Below, in pieces: positions 8,261 through 17,642 of a stretch of DNA of 64,000 bases (position 1 is the stretch's first letter; each line of letters starts with the position of its first letter). This DNA is from Paracoccaceae bacterium. GTDB lineage: Bacteria; Pseudomonadota; Alphaproteobacteria; Rhodobacterales; Rhodobacteraceae. A program made the translations under genes and the position numbers. The stretch lies in contig CACAPQ010000001.1 of NCBI GenBank assembly GCA_902534325.1, positions 62,001 to 126,000 on the forward strand, written 5' to 3'. The notes under the pieces are model-generated. The model ran no database searches. It saw only the letters and a program-made list of their open reading frames with translations, and was not told the DNA's origin.

Positions 8261-8956
8261 TTAATCGAAGAGAAGCATGTAACCGGCTCCCCTAACCGTT
8301 TGAAGGTATCTAGGTTGGCTGGGATTAACTTCTATTTTCCTACGCAATCTTGTTATTTGTACATCGATTGCACGATCATGTGCTGAACTAACATCTCTCC
8401 CTAAAGATGTTACTAAATCTGCGCGTGATATAGGTTCACCTAATGCAGAAGTGAAGATTTTCATCAGTTGACTTTCTGTAGTTGTCAAACGTACTTGGTT
8501 TCCGCCTTTCCAAAGTTCGTTGCGTGCAACATCATAAATCAAGTTGCCAAAATTTAAAGTTTCTGGCGTCACTTGATTTTCTTTCAAGTCGGGCATCCGG
8601 CGTAGAATTGCGCTTATACGCAGGAGTAATTCTTTGGGTTCGAATGGCTTAGGAAGATAATCATCTGCACCAGCTTCTAACCCTTTTATTCTATCCTCAG
8701 TTTCCCCTCTAGCTGTAAGCAATAAAATTGGCGTATTATTTTGTAATTTTCTAAGTTCAGCGGTAAGTAAAATACCGTCATGACCAGGCATCATTACGTC
8801 GAGAATGATCAAGTCAAATTCTATTGCAGACAAAAGCGTTCTGGCTTGTTCAGCATCTTCAGCAGTTGATACTAAATAATCACTTTGAATAAGAAATTGC
8901 TGTAAAAGAGAACGAATTCGCTCATCATCATCCACAATTAAAAGATGCGGATCCAT
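8261..8956 (-). CDS. petR: OmpR-family response regulator, PetR-like
   Basis: This two-domain transcription factor of 231 residues has a receiver domain (DDDERIR acidic pocket, phospho-acceptor Asp in LIILDVMMPG, LLTARGE, conserved Lys in DYLPKPFEP). It also has a C-terminal winged helix that ends RKIEVNPSQPRYLQTVRGAGYML. It lies one base after the MarR-type gene and about 2.4 kb upstream of petABC. In Rhodobacter capsulatus a petPR pair of the same types sits upstream of the bc1 operon, which is the basis for the name. No sensor kinase gene is adjacent. Confidence 0.85.
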   Translation of the reverse strand: MDPHLLIVDDDERIRSLLQQFLIQSDYLVSTAEDAEQARTLLSAIEFDLIILDVMMPGHDGILLTAELRKLQNNTPILLLTARGETEDRIKGLEAGADDYLPKPFEPKELLLRISAILRRMPDLKENQVTPETLNFGNLIYDVARNELWKGGNQVRLTTTESQLMKIFTSALGEPISRADLVTSLGRDVSSAHDRAIDVQITRLRRKIEVNPSQPRYLQTVRGAGYMLLFD

Positions 8957-8957
8957 T

Positions 8958-9461
8958 TTAATTACCCTCTGCTCTCAATTTTGAGTAAATTTTATTAAGC
9001 TCTGGATCCATCATAGCTTCTAGAACTGTTTTAAAACCCGAAACAGCATTGGGGCCGGCATTTTTATAAGCTTTTCGCATCCGATTACTTTGCGCTGACG
9101 ATAAACGTTCCTGCAGTTCACGTCCTTGGTTGGTCAAGTAAAGATGCCGTTCTCTTTTGTCTCGAGTACCAACTTTCACCTCAACAAGTGTGTCATTTAC
9201 CAAAGTTCTTAAGACCCTGTTTAATGACTGCTTTGTCACTCCCAATATATTCAGTAAATTATTAACAGTTGTTCCTGGTGAGCCATTTATGAAGTGAACT
9301 GCACGGTGGTGAGCACGACCATAACCGTATTCTTCCAAGATTCTGTCTGGGTCAGCGGTAAAGCCGCGATATGCAAAAAACATGGCCTCTATACCTTGTC
9401 GCAATTGATTGTCTGTGAGGTAAAGAAGTGACTCGCCAGTGATGTTATTTGAGTTGGTCAT
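8958..9461 (-). CDS. petP: MarR-family transcriptional regulator, PetP-like
   Basis: This 167-residue winged-helix regulator carries the MarR pattern: a dimerising N-terminus (RQGIEAMFFAYRGFTADPD), a recognition region NNLLNILGVTKQSLNRVLRTL, and the wing RDKRERHLYLTNQGRELQ. The ATG at 9461 is preceded by GGAG at seven bases and is chosen over an in-frame ATG at 9485. Directly followed by petR, it probably forms the petPR operon. A palindrome at 9501-9519 upstream of the start may be an autoregulatory operator. Confidence 0.82.
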   Translation of the reverse strand: MTNSNNITGESLLYLTDNQLRQGIEAMFFAYRGFTADPDRILEEYGYGRAHHRAVHFINGSPGTTVNNLLNILGVTKQSLNRVLRTLVNDTLVEVKVGTRDKRERHLYLTNQGRELQERLSSAQSNRMRKAYKNAGPNAVSGFKTVLEAMMDPELNKIYSKLRAEGN

Positions 9462-9500
9462 ATCGGATCTCCAAAGATGCTTCATAATAAGTCAGTCTTA

Positions 9501-9519
9501 TTGACATTGTAAGTGTCAA
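9501..9519. promoter_or_regulatory. candidate operator palindrome in the petP-ilvE divergent gap
   Basis: The inverted repeat TTGACA (9501-9506) and TGTCAA (9514-9519) has a seven-base centre and lies 40-58 bases upstream of the petP start. The size and symmetry suit a MarR-type dimer. Further TGACA-like half sites occur on either side. No binding evidence exists. Confidence 0.3.
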
Positions 9520-9614
9520 ATGTTAGCCAATCTGACATTTTGCGAAATTTTATGTCCGTTTCGGCCTTAATTTTGTAATTTTTGAAAACAGTGGGCAATT
9601 TGAAAGGATTTACT

Positions 9615-10484
9615 ATGTCAGGTGGCTATGATGATCGGGATGGTAAAATTTGGTTAGATGGAAACTTCATTGATTGGAGAGACGCCAATGTTCATGTCCT
9701 TACGCATGCCATGCATTATGCAAGTTCTGTATTTGAAGGTGAACGTGCTTATAATGGTAAAATATTTAAAAGCTTTGAGCATTCTGAAAGATTTAAGAAG
9801 TCAGCCAATTTAATTGATTTTGAAATACCTTATTCTGTCGAAGAAATAGAAAAGGCTAAATATCAAGCATTAGAAGAAAATGGTCTCACAGATGCTTACG
9901 TAAGAGCCTTTGCTTGGCGCGGCGCGGGCGAGGATATGGGAGTCGCTTCATCAAGAAACCCTGTTCGAGTTGCTGTAGCCGTGTGGTCTTGGGGAAATTA
10001 CTACGGTGATGCGAAATTTAAAGGAGCCAAATTAGATATAGCGAAGTGGAGAAGGCCAGATCCAGCAACAGCGCCATCTCAAGCAAAGGCTGCTGGTCTT
10101 TATATGATTGCAACCATGTCCAAACATTCAGCCGAAGACAAGGGTTGTTCAGATGCTCTGATGTTTGATTATAGAGGCTACGTTGCTGAGGCAACGGGGG
10201 CTAACATGTTTTTTGTAAAAGATGGAGCTGTACATACTCCCACCCCTGACGCATTTTTAAATGGGATCACTCGCCAAACAGTAATTGATCTTTTAAAAGA
10301 AAAAGGCGTCTCAGTAATTGAAAGGCACATCATGCCTGAAGAATTGGAAGGTTTTGAACAGTGTTGGCTTACGGGTACGGCTGCCGAAGTGACACCTGTT
10401 GGTCAGATTGGAGATTATACATTTGAAGTAGGTGCGCTAACCAAAGAGATATCGGATACTTACGACAAATTGGTTAGATCTTAA
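9615..10484 (+). CDS. ilvE: branched-chain amino acid aminotransferase IlvE
   Basis: This PLP fold-type IV aminotransferase of 289 residues does the final transamination of leucine, isoleucine and valine synthesis. Family features are DGNFIDWRDANVHVLTHAMHYASSVFEGERAY near the N-terminus, the PLP lysine in SQAKAAGLY, and EATGANMFFVKDG followed by LNGITRQTVIDL. The ATG at 9615 is preceded by AAAGGA and gives the standard start; upstream codons to 9582 are in frame but unlikely. Its 5' region is shared with the divergent petP. Confidence 0.93.
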   Translation: MSGGYDDRDGKIWLDGNFIDWRDANVHVLTHAMHYASSVFEGERAYNGKIFKSFEHSERFKKSANLIDFEIPYSVEEIEKAKYQALEENGLTDAYVRAFAWRGAGEDMGVASSRNPVRVAVAVWSWGNYYGDAKFKGAKLDIAKWRRPDPATAPSQAKAAGLYMIATMSKHSAEDKGCSDALMFDYRGYVAEATGANMFFVKDGAVHTPTPDAFLNGITRQTVIDLLKEKGVSVIERHIMPEELEGFEQCWLTGTAAEVTPVGQIGDYTFEVGALTKEISDTYDKLVRS

Positions 10485-10491
10485 AGGATAC

Positions 10492-11151
10492 TTAGAAGTT
10501 GTAACTTACGCCTGCATTAACGGCATTTGTTAAGAGTTTAGTGTTTAAAGTGCCGCCATTTCTTAGTGAAACTTTGTTGTCTGATGCTGTAAATTGATAT
10601 TCGGTGAAAATTGAAAAATCCTCATTTAACTTTCGCGATAAGCCTACAGCGGCTCTCACAGCAGGTCCGGTATACTGATATTCAAATGTGTGTAGACCTC
10701 CTGAAGGCAGAGCATCTACATGCGGCATAGCGATACCTAGCCCAACGAGAGAGTAGGTTTTAAAATTACCCAATTCCCAACGTCGATTTATATTGAAAGT
10801 TATGATATTGTGGCCGTCTGTGAATTCTAACCTGTCAAATCCGGTGCTTTGTAAAGCGCTACTGGGCGCGTAAGCTTTTGCATGTGTAAATTCTGCTCCA
10901 TAACTCAACTTATCATTGCGCCAAAAAGTTGTCCGGATACCGTAATAGATGGGAGCATCGAAAGACTTTCCGTCCCATCCAACTAATTCACTATACTGGA
11001 CCCCAGAGGTGCTGTGCTTGCCAGTTATTCGGCTATGCGGTGAAGACTGAATACCCCCATAAACATCTATTTCTAAAGACTGCGCATTAACGTTTTGGAT
11101 CGGTAAAAAAATTGACAAAAAAAGTAAAAAACTGCAAATAATTCTGACCAT
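10492..11151 (-). CDS. outer-membrane beta-barrel protein (possibly lipid A oxidase LpxQ-like)
   Basis: This 219-residue protein has a clear Sec signal peptide (hydrophobic stretch ending VNAQS) and alternating hydrophobic strands. It ends in NAGVSYNF, the terminal Phe expected of BAM-inserted outer-membrane barrels. The general layout and length resemble alphaproteobacterial proteins annotated as lipid A oxidase (LpxQ, formation of 2-aminogluconate), but I see no motif that proves this activity. It is convergent with ilvE, leaving 7 bases between stops. Confidence 0.7.
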   Translation of the reverse strand: MVRIICSFLLFLSIFLPIQNVNAQSLEIDVYGGIQSSPHSRITGKHSTSGVQYSELVGWDGKSFDAPIYYGIRTTFWRNDKLSYGAEFTHAKAYAPSSALQSTGFDRLEFTDGHNIITFNINRRWELGNFKTYSLVGLGIAMPHVDALPSGGLHTFEYQYTGPAVRAAVGLSRKLNEDFSIFTEYQFTASDNKVSLRNGGTLNTKLLTNAVNAGVSYNF

Positions 11152-11281
11152 TTTATAACTTTAGCAAATAATTCTATTAGATCAAAGCTATTGGTTTCAG
11201 AGTTTTTTTAAAAAATGCCGCGACACATTACCGCTTAACGAAATAAATCGCATGATAGCCGGTTTGAAAGCTGGACTATAG

Positions 11282-11310
11282 TTGCACGTAGAGCTAAATA
11301 ACCTGACATA
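11282..11310 (+). promoter_or_regulatory. candidate promoter of petABC
   Basis: In the 224-base gap before petA, TTGCAC (11282-11287) is followed after 17 bases by GACATA (11305-11310), with CATAAT overlapping two bases further on. This is a weak sigma-70-like match. The rest of the gap shows nothing else I can identify. Confidence 0.25.
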
Positions 11311-11375
11311 ATGAGAATCTCGCAATAATGTTCAGTGGGGGTGTGATCGCCACATAATTTTTTTGGAGCTAACAA

Positions 11376-11933
11376 GTGTCACAAACTGAAGAAAAAGGAA
11401 CTCGCAGAGACTTTTTGTTTTATGCAACAGGAGGAACAGCCGCCGTAGGAGCTGGAGCAGCTGTTTGGCCGCTAATTAATCAAATGAACCCTTCCGCAGA
11501 TGTCAAAGCATTGGCATCAATTAGGGTAGACATATCTGAGATTGAACCTGGTACCCAGCTTACTGTGAAATGGTTAGGGAAGCCCGTTTTTATTCGTCGT
11601 AGGACTGAAACGGAAATAGAAGAAGCCCAAAGTGTTAATTTAGACGAGCTGCTAGATAATACCGCCCGAAACGATAATATTGCTGAAGCATCTGCTGACG
11701 ATCAGAACAGAAGTTTAGATGAAAACGGTGAATGGCTAGTTATGATGGGTGTTTGTACTCACCTAGGCTGTGTCCCACTAGGAGACGGTGCGGGCGAGTT
11801 TAACGGTTGGTTTTGTCCATGTCATGGGTCGCATTACGATACATCGGGACGAATTAGAAAAGGTCCAGCACCTGAAAACTTAGCGGTGCCCAAAGCCGTC
11901 TTCGTTGATGATACCACTATCAAGTTAGGATAA
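11376..11933 (+). CDS. petA: ubiquinol-cytochrome c reductase Rieske iron-sulfur subunit
   Basis: This is the 2Fe-2S subunit of the cytochrome bc1 complex. The 185-residue protein starts at GTG with GGAG seven bases upstream. It has a twin-arginine-type N-terminus ([11 protein letters not shown]) leading into one membrane helix, and a periplasmic Rieske domain with both cluster boxes, CTHLGC and CPCHGSHYD. It is the first gene of petABC; the petB start follows after 12 bases. Confidence 0.96.
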   Translation: MSQTEEKGTRRDFLFYATGGTAAVGAGAAVWPLINQMNPSADVKALASIRVDISEIEPGTQLTVKWLGKPVFIRRRTETEIEEAQSVNLDELLDNTARNDNIAEASADDQNRSLDENGEWLVMMGVCTHLGCVPLGDGAGEFNGWFCPCHGSHYDTSGRIRKGPAPENLAVPKAVFVDDTTIKLG

Positions 11934-11945
11934 GGATTTAGAGCA

Positions 11946-13292
11946 ATGGCAGGAATACCTCACGACCACTATGAACCTGGATCAAAGGGTGAAAAATGGT
12001 TGCACAGAAGGCTACCTATAGTCGGGTTGCTTTATGACACTATAATGCTTCCAACCCCAAAAAATTTGAATTGGATGTGGATTTGGGGCGCTGTTCTTAC
12101 ATTTTGTTTGGCTTTGCAGATCATAACAGGCATCGTTCTTGCGATGCATTATACGCCTCACGTAGACCAGGCTTTTGCTAGCGTCGAACACATTATGAGA
12201 AATGTTAACGGCGGGCATATGCTTCGCTACCTCCATGCCAATGGTGCTTCCCTATTTTTTATTGCAGTGTATGCCCATATTTTTCGGGGTCTTTATTATG
12301 GATCTTATAAAGAACCAAGAGAAGTCACTTGGATCATTGGAATGTTAATCTATGTTCTCATGATGGCGACAGCGTTTATGGGTTATGTCTTACCTTGGGG
12401 ACAAATGTCATTTTGGGGTGCAACTGTTATAACTGGTCTTTTTGGTGCGGTACCATTTGTTGGGGATGCGCTTCAAACGCTGTTACTTGGTGGTCCAGCG
12501 GTCGATAATGCGACCCTGAATCGCTTTTTTAGTTTACATTACCTATTACCCTTCTTGATAGCTGGATTGGTTATTGTACATATTTGGGCGTTTCATACTA
12601 CAGGAAACAATAATCCGACGGGTGTGGAAGTGCGAAGAGGTTCCAAAGAGGAGGCGGAGAAAGATACAGTTCCATTTTGGCCTTATTACATAATAAAAGA
12701 CGTATTTGCTTTAGCAGTTATTATGGTTATTTTCTTTGCAGTTGTTGGCTTTATGCCAAATTATCTAGGGCATCCCGATAACTATATTGAGGCTAACCCT
12801 CTAGCTACTCCGGCTCATATTGTTCCTGAATGGTACTTTCTGCCCTTTTACGCAATCCTACGCGCTTTCACCGCTGATGTTTGGGTGGTTCAGATTGTGA
12901 GTTTTTTAACAGGTGGAATTATTGATGCTAAGTTCTTTGGCGTTTTAGCAATGTTTGGAGCAATTCTTGTGATGGCAATAGCTCCTTGGCTTGACACCTC
13001 TTCTGTACGGTCAGCCCGGTACAGACCGATGCTGAAGCTTTGGTTTGCTATATTGGTAGTCGACTTCATTCTTCTTATGTGGTTGGGAGCGATGCCAGCT
13101 GAAGAACCATATGCTTCGCTATCACTGATCGCATCAGCTTACTGGTTTGCTTATTTTCTAGTTATTCTGCCGCTGCTAGGCGTGCTTGAGAAGCCCCTTC
13201 CGCAACCGATGACAATTGAAGAAGATTTCAATAAGTCGCACCCCAAAGAAGCTAATGCGGGCTCTTCTCCAACCGAAGTACCTGCTGAATGA
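11946..13292 (+). CDS. petB: cytochrome b of the bc1 complex
   Basis: This integral membrane subunit of 448 residues carries the two b hemes and both quinone sites. Conserved stretches include [22 protein letters not shown], the heme histidines around [22 protein letters not shown] and [21 protein letters not shown], and the Qo-site [14 protein letters not shown] motif (PEWY). Length is typical for the alphaproteobacterial subunit. It lies between petA and petC, 12 bases after petA and about 20 bases before the petC start. Confidence 0.97.
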   Translation: MAGIPHDHYEPGSKGEKWLHRRLPIVGLLYDTIMLPTPKNLNWMWIWGAVLTFCLALQIITGIVLAMHYTPHVDQAFASVEHIMRNVNGGHMLRYLHANGASLFFIAVYAHIFRGLYYGSYKEPREVTWIIGMLIYVLMMATAFMGYVLPWGQMSFWGATVITGLFGAVPFVGDALQTLLLGGPAVDNATLNRFFSLHYLLPFLIAGLVIVHIWAFHTTGNNNPTGVEVRRGSKEEAEKDTVPFWPYYIIKDVFALAVIMVIFFAVVGFMPNYLGHPDNYIEANPLATPAHIVPEWYFLPFYAILRAFTADVWVVQIVSFLTGGIIDAKFFGVLAMFGAILVMAIAPWLDTSSVRSARYRPMLKLWFAILVVDFILLMWLGAMPAEEPYASLSLIASAYWFAYFLVILPLLGVLEKPLPQPMTIEEDFNKSHPKEANAGSSPTEVPAE

Positions 13293-13311
13293 GCCAAGGA
13301 TGATTAATAGT

Positions 13312-14103
13312 ATGTTTGTAGGAAAAACAATTTTAAACTTTTTTGTTGTACTCTTTTTGACAGCAACCTCTTCTGTTGCTGCTGGTGGTGGGGATAATTA
13401 TGTCAAAGATTACAAGTTTTCATTCGAAGGCCCACTAGGGTCTTACGATCAAAATCAGCTGCAAAGAGGACTGAAGGTCTACACGGAAATATGCTCCGCA
13501 TGTCATGGTTTAAAGTATGTTCCAATCCGTACTCTAGGCGACGAAGGCGGTCTAGGTTATTCCGAAGACCAAGTTCGAGCCTATGCAGAGAACTACGAAA
13601 TCTTTGACCCAGAACTTGATGATTACCGTCCTGCAAAGCCAACAGATCATTTTCCAGAAGTTGTTGATGCAGGCGCACCTGATCTGTCTCTAATGGCAAA
13701 AGCCAGGGCTGGATTTCATGGTCCTATGGGAACGGGTATAAATCAATTTGTAAAAGGAATTGGTGGGGCAGAATATATAGCGTCACTTTTGGCTGGGTAC
13801 ACTGGAGAAGAAAAAGAAGAATTTGGTACGGTATTTTATGAAAACACTGCTTATCCTGGTCGCTGGATAGCGATGGCACCACCACTATACGGTGAAGATG
13901 TAGACTTTGACGATGGGCACTCGAATGAGCTGAAGTATGAAGCTATGGATGTTGCGGCATTTCTAACGTGGGCTGCTGAGCCAAAAATGATGGCAAGAAA
14001 GCATGTTGGTCTTCGCGCCGTTTTATTTTTAGTTCTATTATCTGCATTGCTATATGCCACGAATAAAACTCTATGGGCTCCGATAAAAAAGCGAGCTGCT
14101 TAG
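13312..14103 (+). CDS. petC: cytochrome c1 of the bc1 complex
   Basis: This 263-residue heme subunit passes electrons from the Rieske protein to soluble cytochrome c. It has an N-terminal signal peptide ([23 protein letters not shown]), a covalent heme motif CSACHG, the downstream Met-containing segment [10 protein letters not shown], and a C-terminal membrane anchor ([13 protein letters not shown]). The frame is open back to 13216 inside petB. The ATG at 13312 has AAGGA about 11 bases upstream, and the ATG at 13300 is the other candidate. Confidence 0.95.
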   Translation: MFVGKTILNFFVVLFLTATSSVAAGGGDNYVKDYKFSFEGPLGSYDQNQLQRGLKVYTEICSACHGLKYVPIRTLGDEGGLGYSEDQVRAYAENYEIFDPELDDYRPAKPTDHFPEVVDAGAPDLSLMAKARAGFHGPMGTGINQFVKGIGGAEYIASLLAGYTGEEKEEFGTVFYENTAYPGRWIAMAPPLYGEDVDFDDGHSNELKYEAMDVAAFLTWAAEPKMMARKHVGLRAVLFLVLLSALLYATNKTLWAPIKKRAA

Positions 14104-14137
14104 GTTTTTGTGAGATCTAGTCGAAATTATCTAGAAA

Positions 14138-14626
14138 TTAGTCATTATCTGACAGCCCAGCGCCGGCTCCACTAAGTCTGCTTTCATCTGTAGCAGGTGC
14201 GTAAGTTTTTTGGGCAAGTTCGTTTAATATTTTGAATTGTGTTTCACTAAGACAGGCACGAAATGATGTTGTTTGCTTTACTCCATCAATAATAAGCTCC
14301 CACCCATTCCACTCATAGCTATCCAATTTTACCTTGGTATCAGGTTGCACGTAGACTGAAGCCGCTAAATCAAAAATATTATTCAGTTTGTTACTGCTGG
14401 GCTGATCTATTTTCTTACAATAATCTATCCAAAAAGAGTTATCTTTTAAGCGATCAATCCAGGTGTTGAGCTTATTTACTCCACAAGACATAAACCACGC
14501 CCCACAAGCGGCAGCATCTTCTGCAATTCCCCAAGGTAAACCCGAACCCACCGCAGCCTTGTTAAGAAGAGCTTCATATTCATTTAGAGAAAGTTCAATT
14601 CCCTTTTTCAAGGTGCCCAAATCCAA
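14138..14626 (-). CDS. DUF3726-like protein of unknown function
   Basis: This 162-residue soluble protein has no signal peptide or membrane segment. The N-terminal part (SLNEYEALLNKAAVGSGLPWGIAEDAA) resembles the DUF3726 family seen in marine alphaproteobacteria, but the function is not known. The C-terminus is a Gly/Ser/Asp-rich tail. It overlaps the end of the 544-residue upstream gene by 19 bases, so the two are very likely co-translated. It converges on petC, with 34 bases between stops, and I see no terminator there. Confidence 0.65.
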   Translation of the reverse strand: MDLGTLKKGIELSLNEYEALLNKAAVGSGLPWGIAEDAAACGAWFMSCGVNKLNTWIDRLKDNSFWIDYCKKIDQPSSNKLNNIFDLAASVYVQPDTKVKLDSYEWNGWELIIDGVKQTTSFRACLSETQFKILNELAQKTYAPATDESRLSGAGAGLSDND

Positions 14627-16242
14627 TTCTCTGGATCACTTCCAGAGGATAATTCATCTGGAAACGGCGCTCCTTTAAACATGTTAATCCTTACCCATCG
14701 GTCAGAGCGAGGATCAAAATGACAAGCGCCAAAAAATGATAACTTTGCTCTCAACATATCGATTGGTAACATCGAACTGTTTATTGTGTTATCTCGAATT
14801 TCCGAAAATGGCAGTTCACCACAAGTAAGACAGCGTCTTATTATATGTCTATGTTTCGGATATGTCCTTAAAAAATCTGCAATAGTGGTGCTTGGTTCAA
14901 GTTCACATAGATCTTTATATGCTCTGGCTACATCTCGACCTGGCTGAAGCGCTTGTTCATATTCGTTTAATTCTGGCATCTCATAGCGTTCTCCTAAGCG
15001 TGGCTCTAATTTTTCTTCTGAAGTATACCATGCCCTAGCATCACAATTAGGATCTGCCCAATCAATTTCTAAAGCCCATCCATAATTTTGCTCAATGGTC
15101 GACTTTACATTTGCAATAGTCACATCGCCATTTATCGCGAATAATTTTGCCTCGTCACAAGACATTTCATCGCCAAAAGTATCTACTAGATGTCCATAAG
15201 GTTCCAGAATAAGAGAGTTTAACATCTCTTGTCCCTCTATACTTAGCTCATCCTCTGACCAGTCACACAAAAGCCTCCAAGGGGATCCTATACTAAAACT
15301 GAAGTTTTCTAATTTGGTCTCTAGTTTTTCAATATCTTCCTCAAGCGCCAGATTTTTCTCAATTTGTATAGGGTGTTCTGACCGCCAAGCTTTTAAATGT
15401 GGTTTTAATCTTGTTACTAGTTCTTTAAATTTTGATATTTCAGTTTGTGTCGCAGTTTTTAAATTTTTTACTGTCGCGATAGCGTTTTCTTTTGCTTCAA
15501 ACCAATTATGAATTAATCTAGGATGGTTGACCAAAAATGGAGCCATTCCAAGACCTGTTGAGTTACCAACTCCAAACGAACGCCTTATAGTGCTATCCAA
15601 TTTTACCGCGCTGCCCGGATTTTTTATTTTTGCCAAGTGCTCAATTAAATCCATTACAAATGTTCTTATTAAATACACAGTCATCATTTCTAATTGGAAC
15701 GGAGAATTCGCTTCTTCCCGATTTTCGACAACTCGACGGTCAGCCGATCCGAACTTTCCTGATCCATATACCGCTGTTGTACGCATCAAATACCCAACAT
15801 CTCTGACTCGGTCTAAGTCGGGCTGGTTGCCATTTGAAAGACAGTCTAAAACATAATCCCAAAGTCTAACGGAGCGGTTTGCGCGAGACAGGCATAATTC
15901 ATTTTGTGTTAGCCGACCCTCCTCTTGGTAAGGCACATGCTTTTCTAGTCTTTCTAGATCATCCAGCGTAGGCCTTCCATCATAAAGAGTAAATGTAGCG
16001 TCCCAAGCTGAGGCTATGACGCGATCGCTACGCATTTCATCAGGTAAATCATGTGAAAAGCATATCAGAGTATAATCGCGTAAAGGTGTGCTGAGCCTGT
16101 AGAGTGCTCTGCCTACACCATTAACGTTTATTTCAAACAGATCCCTGTTAAACTTCCAGTTTTCTTTCGCAGCTCTTCTTAAAAATTGCCTTAAAAAAGA
16201 CAGCCTGGATTGATGCATTGAGCCCATACGATCTAATCGCAT
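14608..16242 (-). CDS. hypothetical protein, 544 residues
   Basis: I do not recognise a characterised family. The protein appears cytosolic, with no signal peptide or membrane helix. Residues around 245-320 are charged and heptad-like, suggesting a coiled coil (KNLKTATQTEISKFKELV through KNLALEEDIEKLETKLENF). A CxxC pair occurs in RRCLTCGELPF near residue 480, and the C-terminus ends ENWIWAP. The reading frame is long, codon use matches its neighbours, and it overlaps the DUF3726-like gene, so it is a real gene. It is divergent from the acyl-CoA-ligase-like gene across a 215-base gap. Confidence 0.7.
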   Translation of the reverse strand: MRLDRMGSMHQSRLSFLRQFLRRAAKENWKFNRDLFEINVNGVGRALYRLSTPLRDYTLICFSHDLPDEMRSDRVIASAWDATFTLYDGRPTLDDLERLEKHVPYQEEGRLTQNELCLSRANRSVRLWDYVLDCLSNGNQPDLDRVRDVGYLMRTTAVYGSGKFGSADRRVVENREEANSPFQLEMMTVYLIRTFVMDLIEHLAKIKNPGSAVKLDSTIRRSFGVGNSTGLGMAPFLVNHPRLIHNWFEAKENAIATVKNLKTATQTEISKFKELVTRLKPHLKAWRSEHPIQIEKNLALEEDIEKLETKLENFSFSIGSPWRLLCDWSEDELSIEGQEMLNSLILEPYGHLVDTFGDEMSCDEAKLFAINGDVTIANVKSTIEQNYGWALEIDWADPNCDARAWYTSEEKLEPRLGERYEMPELNEYEQALQPGRDVARAYKDLCELEPSTTIADFLRTYPKHRHIIRRCLTCGELPFSEIRDNTINSSMLPIDMLRAKLSFFGACHFDPRSDRWVRINMFKGAPFPDELSSGSDPENWIWAP

Positions 16243-16457
16243 AACTTTCTCAGCAGATCTTTTAAGATCGGAAATTTCTACAATGCGATTAATCGGATCA
16301 ACTCCGTAGTTTAAAATCTATTAGAAATTTATAATAAACTGTGTTTTTTGATTTTCCAAGGTCAGTTGATATTATAGTTACGTCAAAAAGAAGAAAACTC
16401 AATGTTACAAGTATATATTTCTTTAAAGATAATATGCCTTAGTTCTAACAAAAGTTC

Positions 16458-17642
16458 TTGGTGTTAAAATTGGGAAGTTTATTTAAGTGGCATACCGAAG
16501 CGCGTTACTCAACTTCACATTTAAAGCCATGCAATTTTTCAGAGGCTATAGCTGGAGATTTAGCAATAGGAATTTTTATTAAAAAGGTTTCTGAAGACAA
16601 GTGCCCACTTATCTCAGATTTTGATGAGGTCAAAACTGACGATACTAATGGTATAGGCGTTTTTAGAACTAAAACTGGTGGGACATCGAAAGACCCTAAA
16701 TTTGTTTTGAGAACTACCCAGAGCTGGATTAGCTCATTTGAAGTTATCAATTTATTACAAAAAGAAAAAGAAAACTATCTGGTATTTGGTGATTTAACAC
16801 ATTCGTTAGCACTATACGGAATGCTTGAGGCTTTATACTTAGGTCACAACGTCCACCACGTTCAGAAACTGAGATCTAAAAGTGAATTTAAGGCGTCGAT
16901 TAAATTTAAGCCAACTTTTGTCTATATTACGCCTACACAAATAAGGTTCATTTCTTCGTTTTTTATTACTCTACCAAGTACTTTAAATGTATTTATTGGG
17001 GGAGGGCGCCTTAATTCTGAAACTAGAGAAATGGCCAAACAAATTTTTCCTAACGCGATTGTGCATTTATTTTATGGATCTAGTGAAACAAGTTTTATAA
17101 CGATTTCAGATGAGTTTACTCCTGTTGGGTCAGTTGGCAAAGCTTTTCCAAATGTCGAAATTAAAGTAGAAGAAACTGGACCCAATAAAAACCGTATATG
17201 GGTGAAATCGAATTACTTATTTTTGAAATATGCTGAAGGATCTAACAAAAATTTAGTTTGGCAAGATGAATGGCTAACTATTGGTGAATATGGAAAGATA
17301 GATAGAGACGGGTATTTATTTCTACTTAGTGAAGACAGTTCACGATTAACGGTCGCTGATAAAACTATGGAAAGTTACGAAATTGAAGACAAACTTAAGA
17401 CGGCTGAGAGTGTAATAGATGCTGCTGTTTGGAAAATTGAAAATAAATTAAGTGACTATCGAATAATAGCTGCAGTAGCAACAAATGGCGAAGTTCCCAC
17501 AGACAGGCTCTACGATACCTTGAAAGAGATAAACAAAATATTCAAACCTAAAAAGATTTATAAGATTAGTTTAAATGAGTGGCCCTTACTTCCCTCCGGC
17601 AAGACAGATCTAAGAGCTTTGAAAAATAACTACCATGAGTAG
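16458..17642 (+). CDS. short adenylate-forming (acyl-CoA ligase-like) enzyme
   Basis: This 394-residue member of the ANL superfamily has the AMP-binding P-loop TKTGGTSKDPKF, the A5-like YGSSE motif, a GEYGKIDRDGYLFLLSEDSSRL hinge region and the C-terminal catalytic lysine in LPSGKTDLRAL. Only about 65 residues precede the P-loop, roughly 100 fewer than in typical acyl-CoA synthetases. No ATG lies near the start, so it must begin at TTG 16458 or GTG 16461. It overlaps the thiolase gene by eight bases. The pairing of ligase, thiolase and bioY recalls yhfT-yhfS-yhfU of Bacillus subtilis, so a role with a biotin-related acid is inferred. The substrate is unknown. Confidence 0.75.
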   Translation: MVLKLGSLFKWHTEARYSTSHLKPCNFSEAIAGDLAIGIFIKKVSEDKCPLISDFDEVKTDDTNGIGVFRTKTGGTSKDPKFVLRTTQSWISSFEVINLLQKEKENYLVFGDLTHSLALYGMLEALYLGHNVHHVQKLRSKSEFKASIKFKPTFVYITPTQIRFISSFFITLPSTLNVFIGGGRLNSETREMAKQIFPNAIVHLFYGSSETSFITISDEFTPVGSVGKAFPNVEIKVEETGPNKNRIWVKSNYLFLKYAEGSNKNLVWQDEWLTIGEYGKIDRDGYLFLLSEDSSRLTVADKTMESYEIEDKLKTAESVIDAAVWKIENKLSDYRIIAAVATNGEVPTDRLYDTLKEINKIFKPKKIYKISLNEWPLLPSGKTDLRALKNNYHE

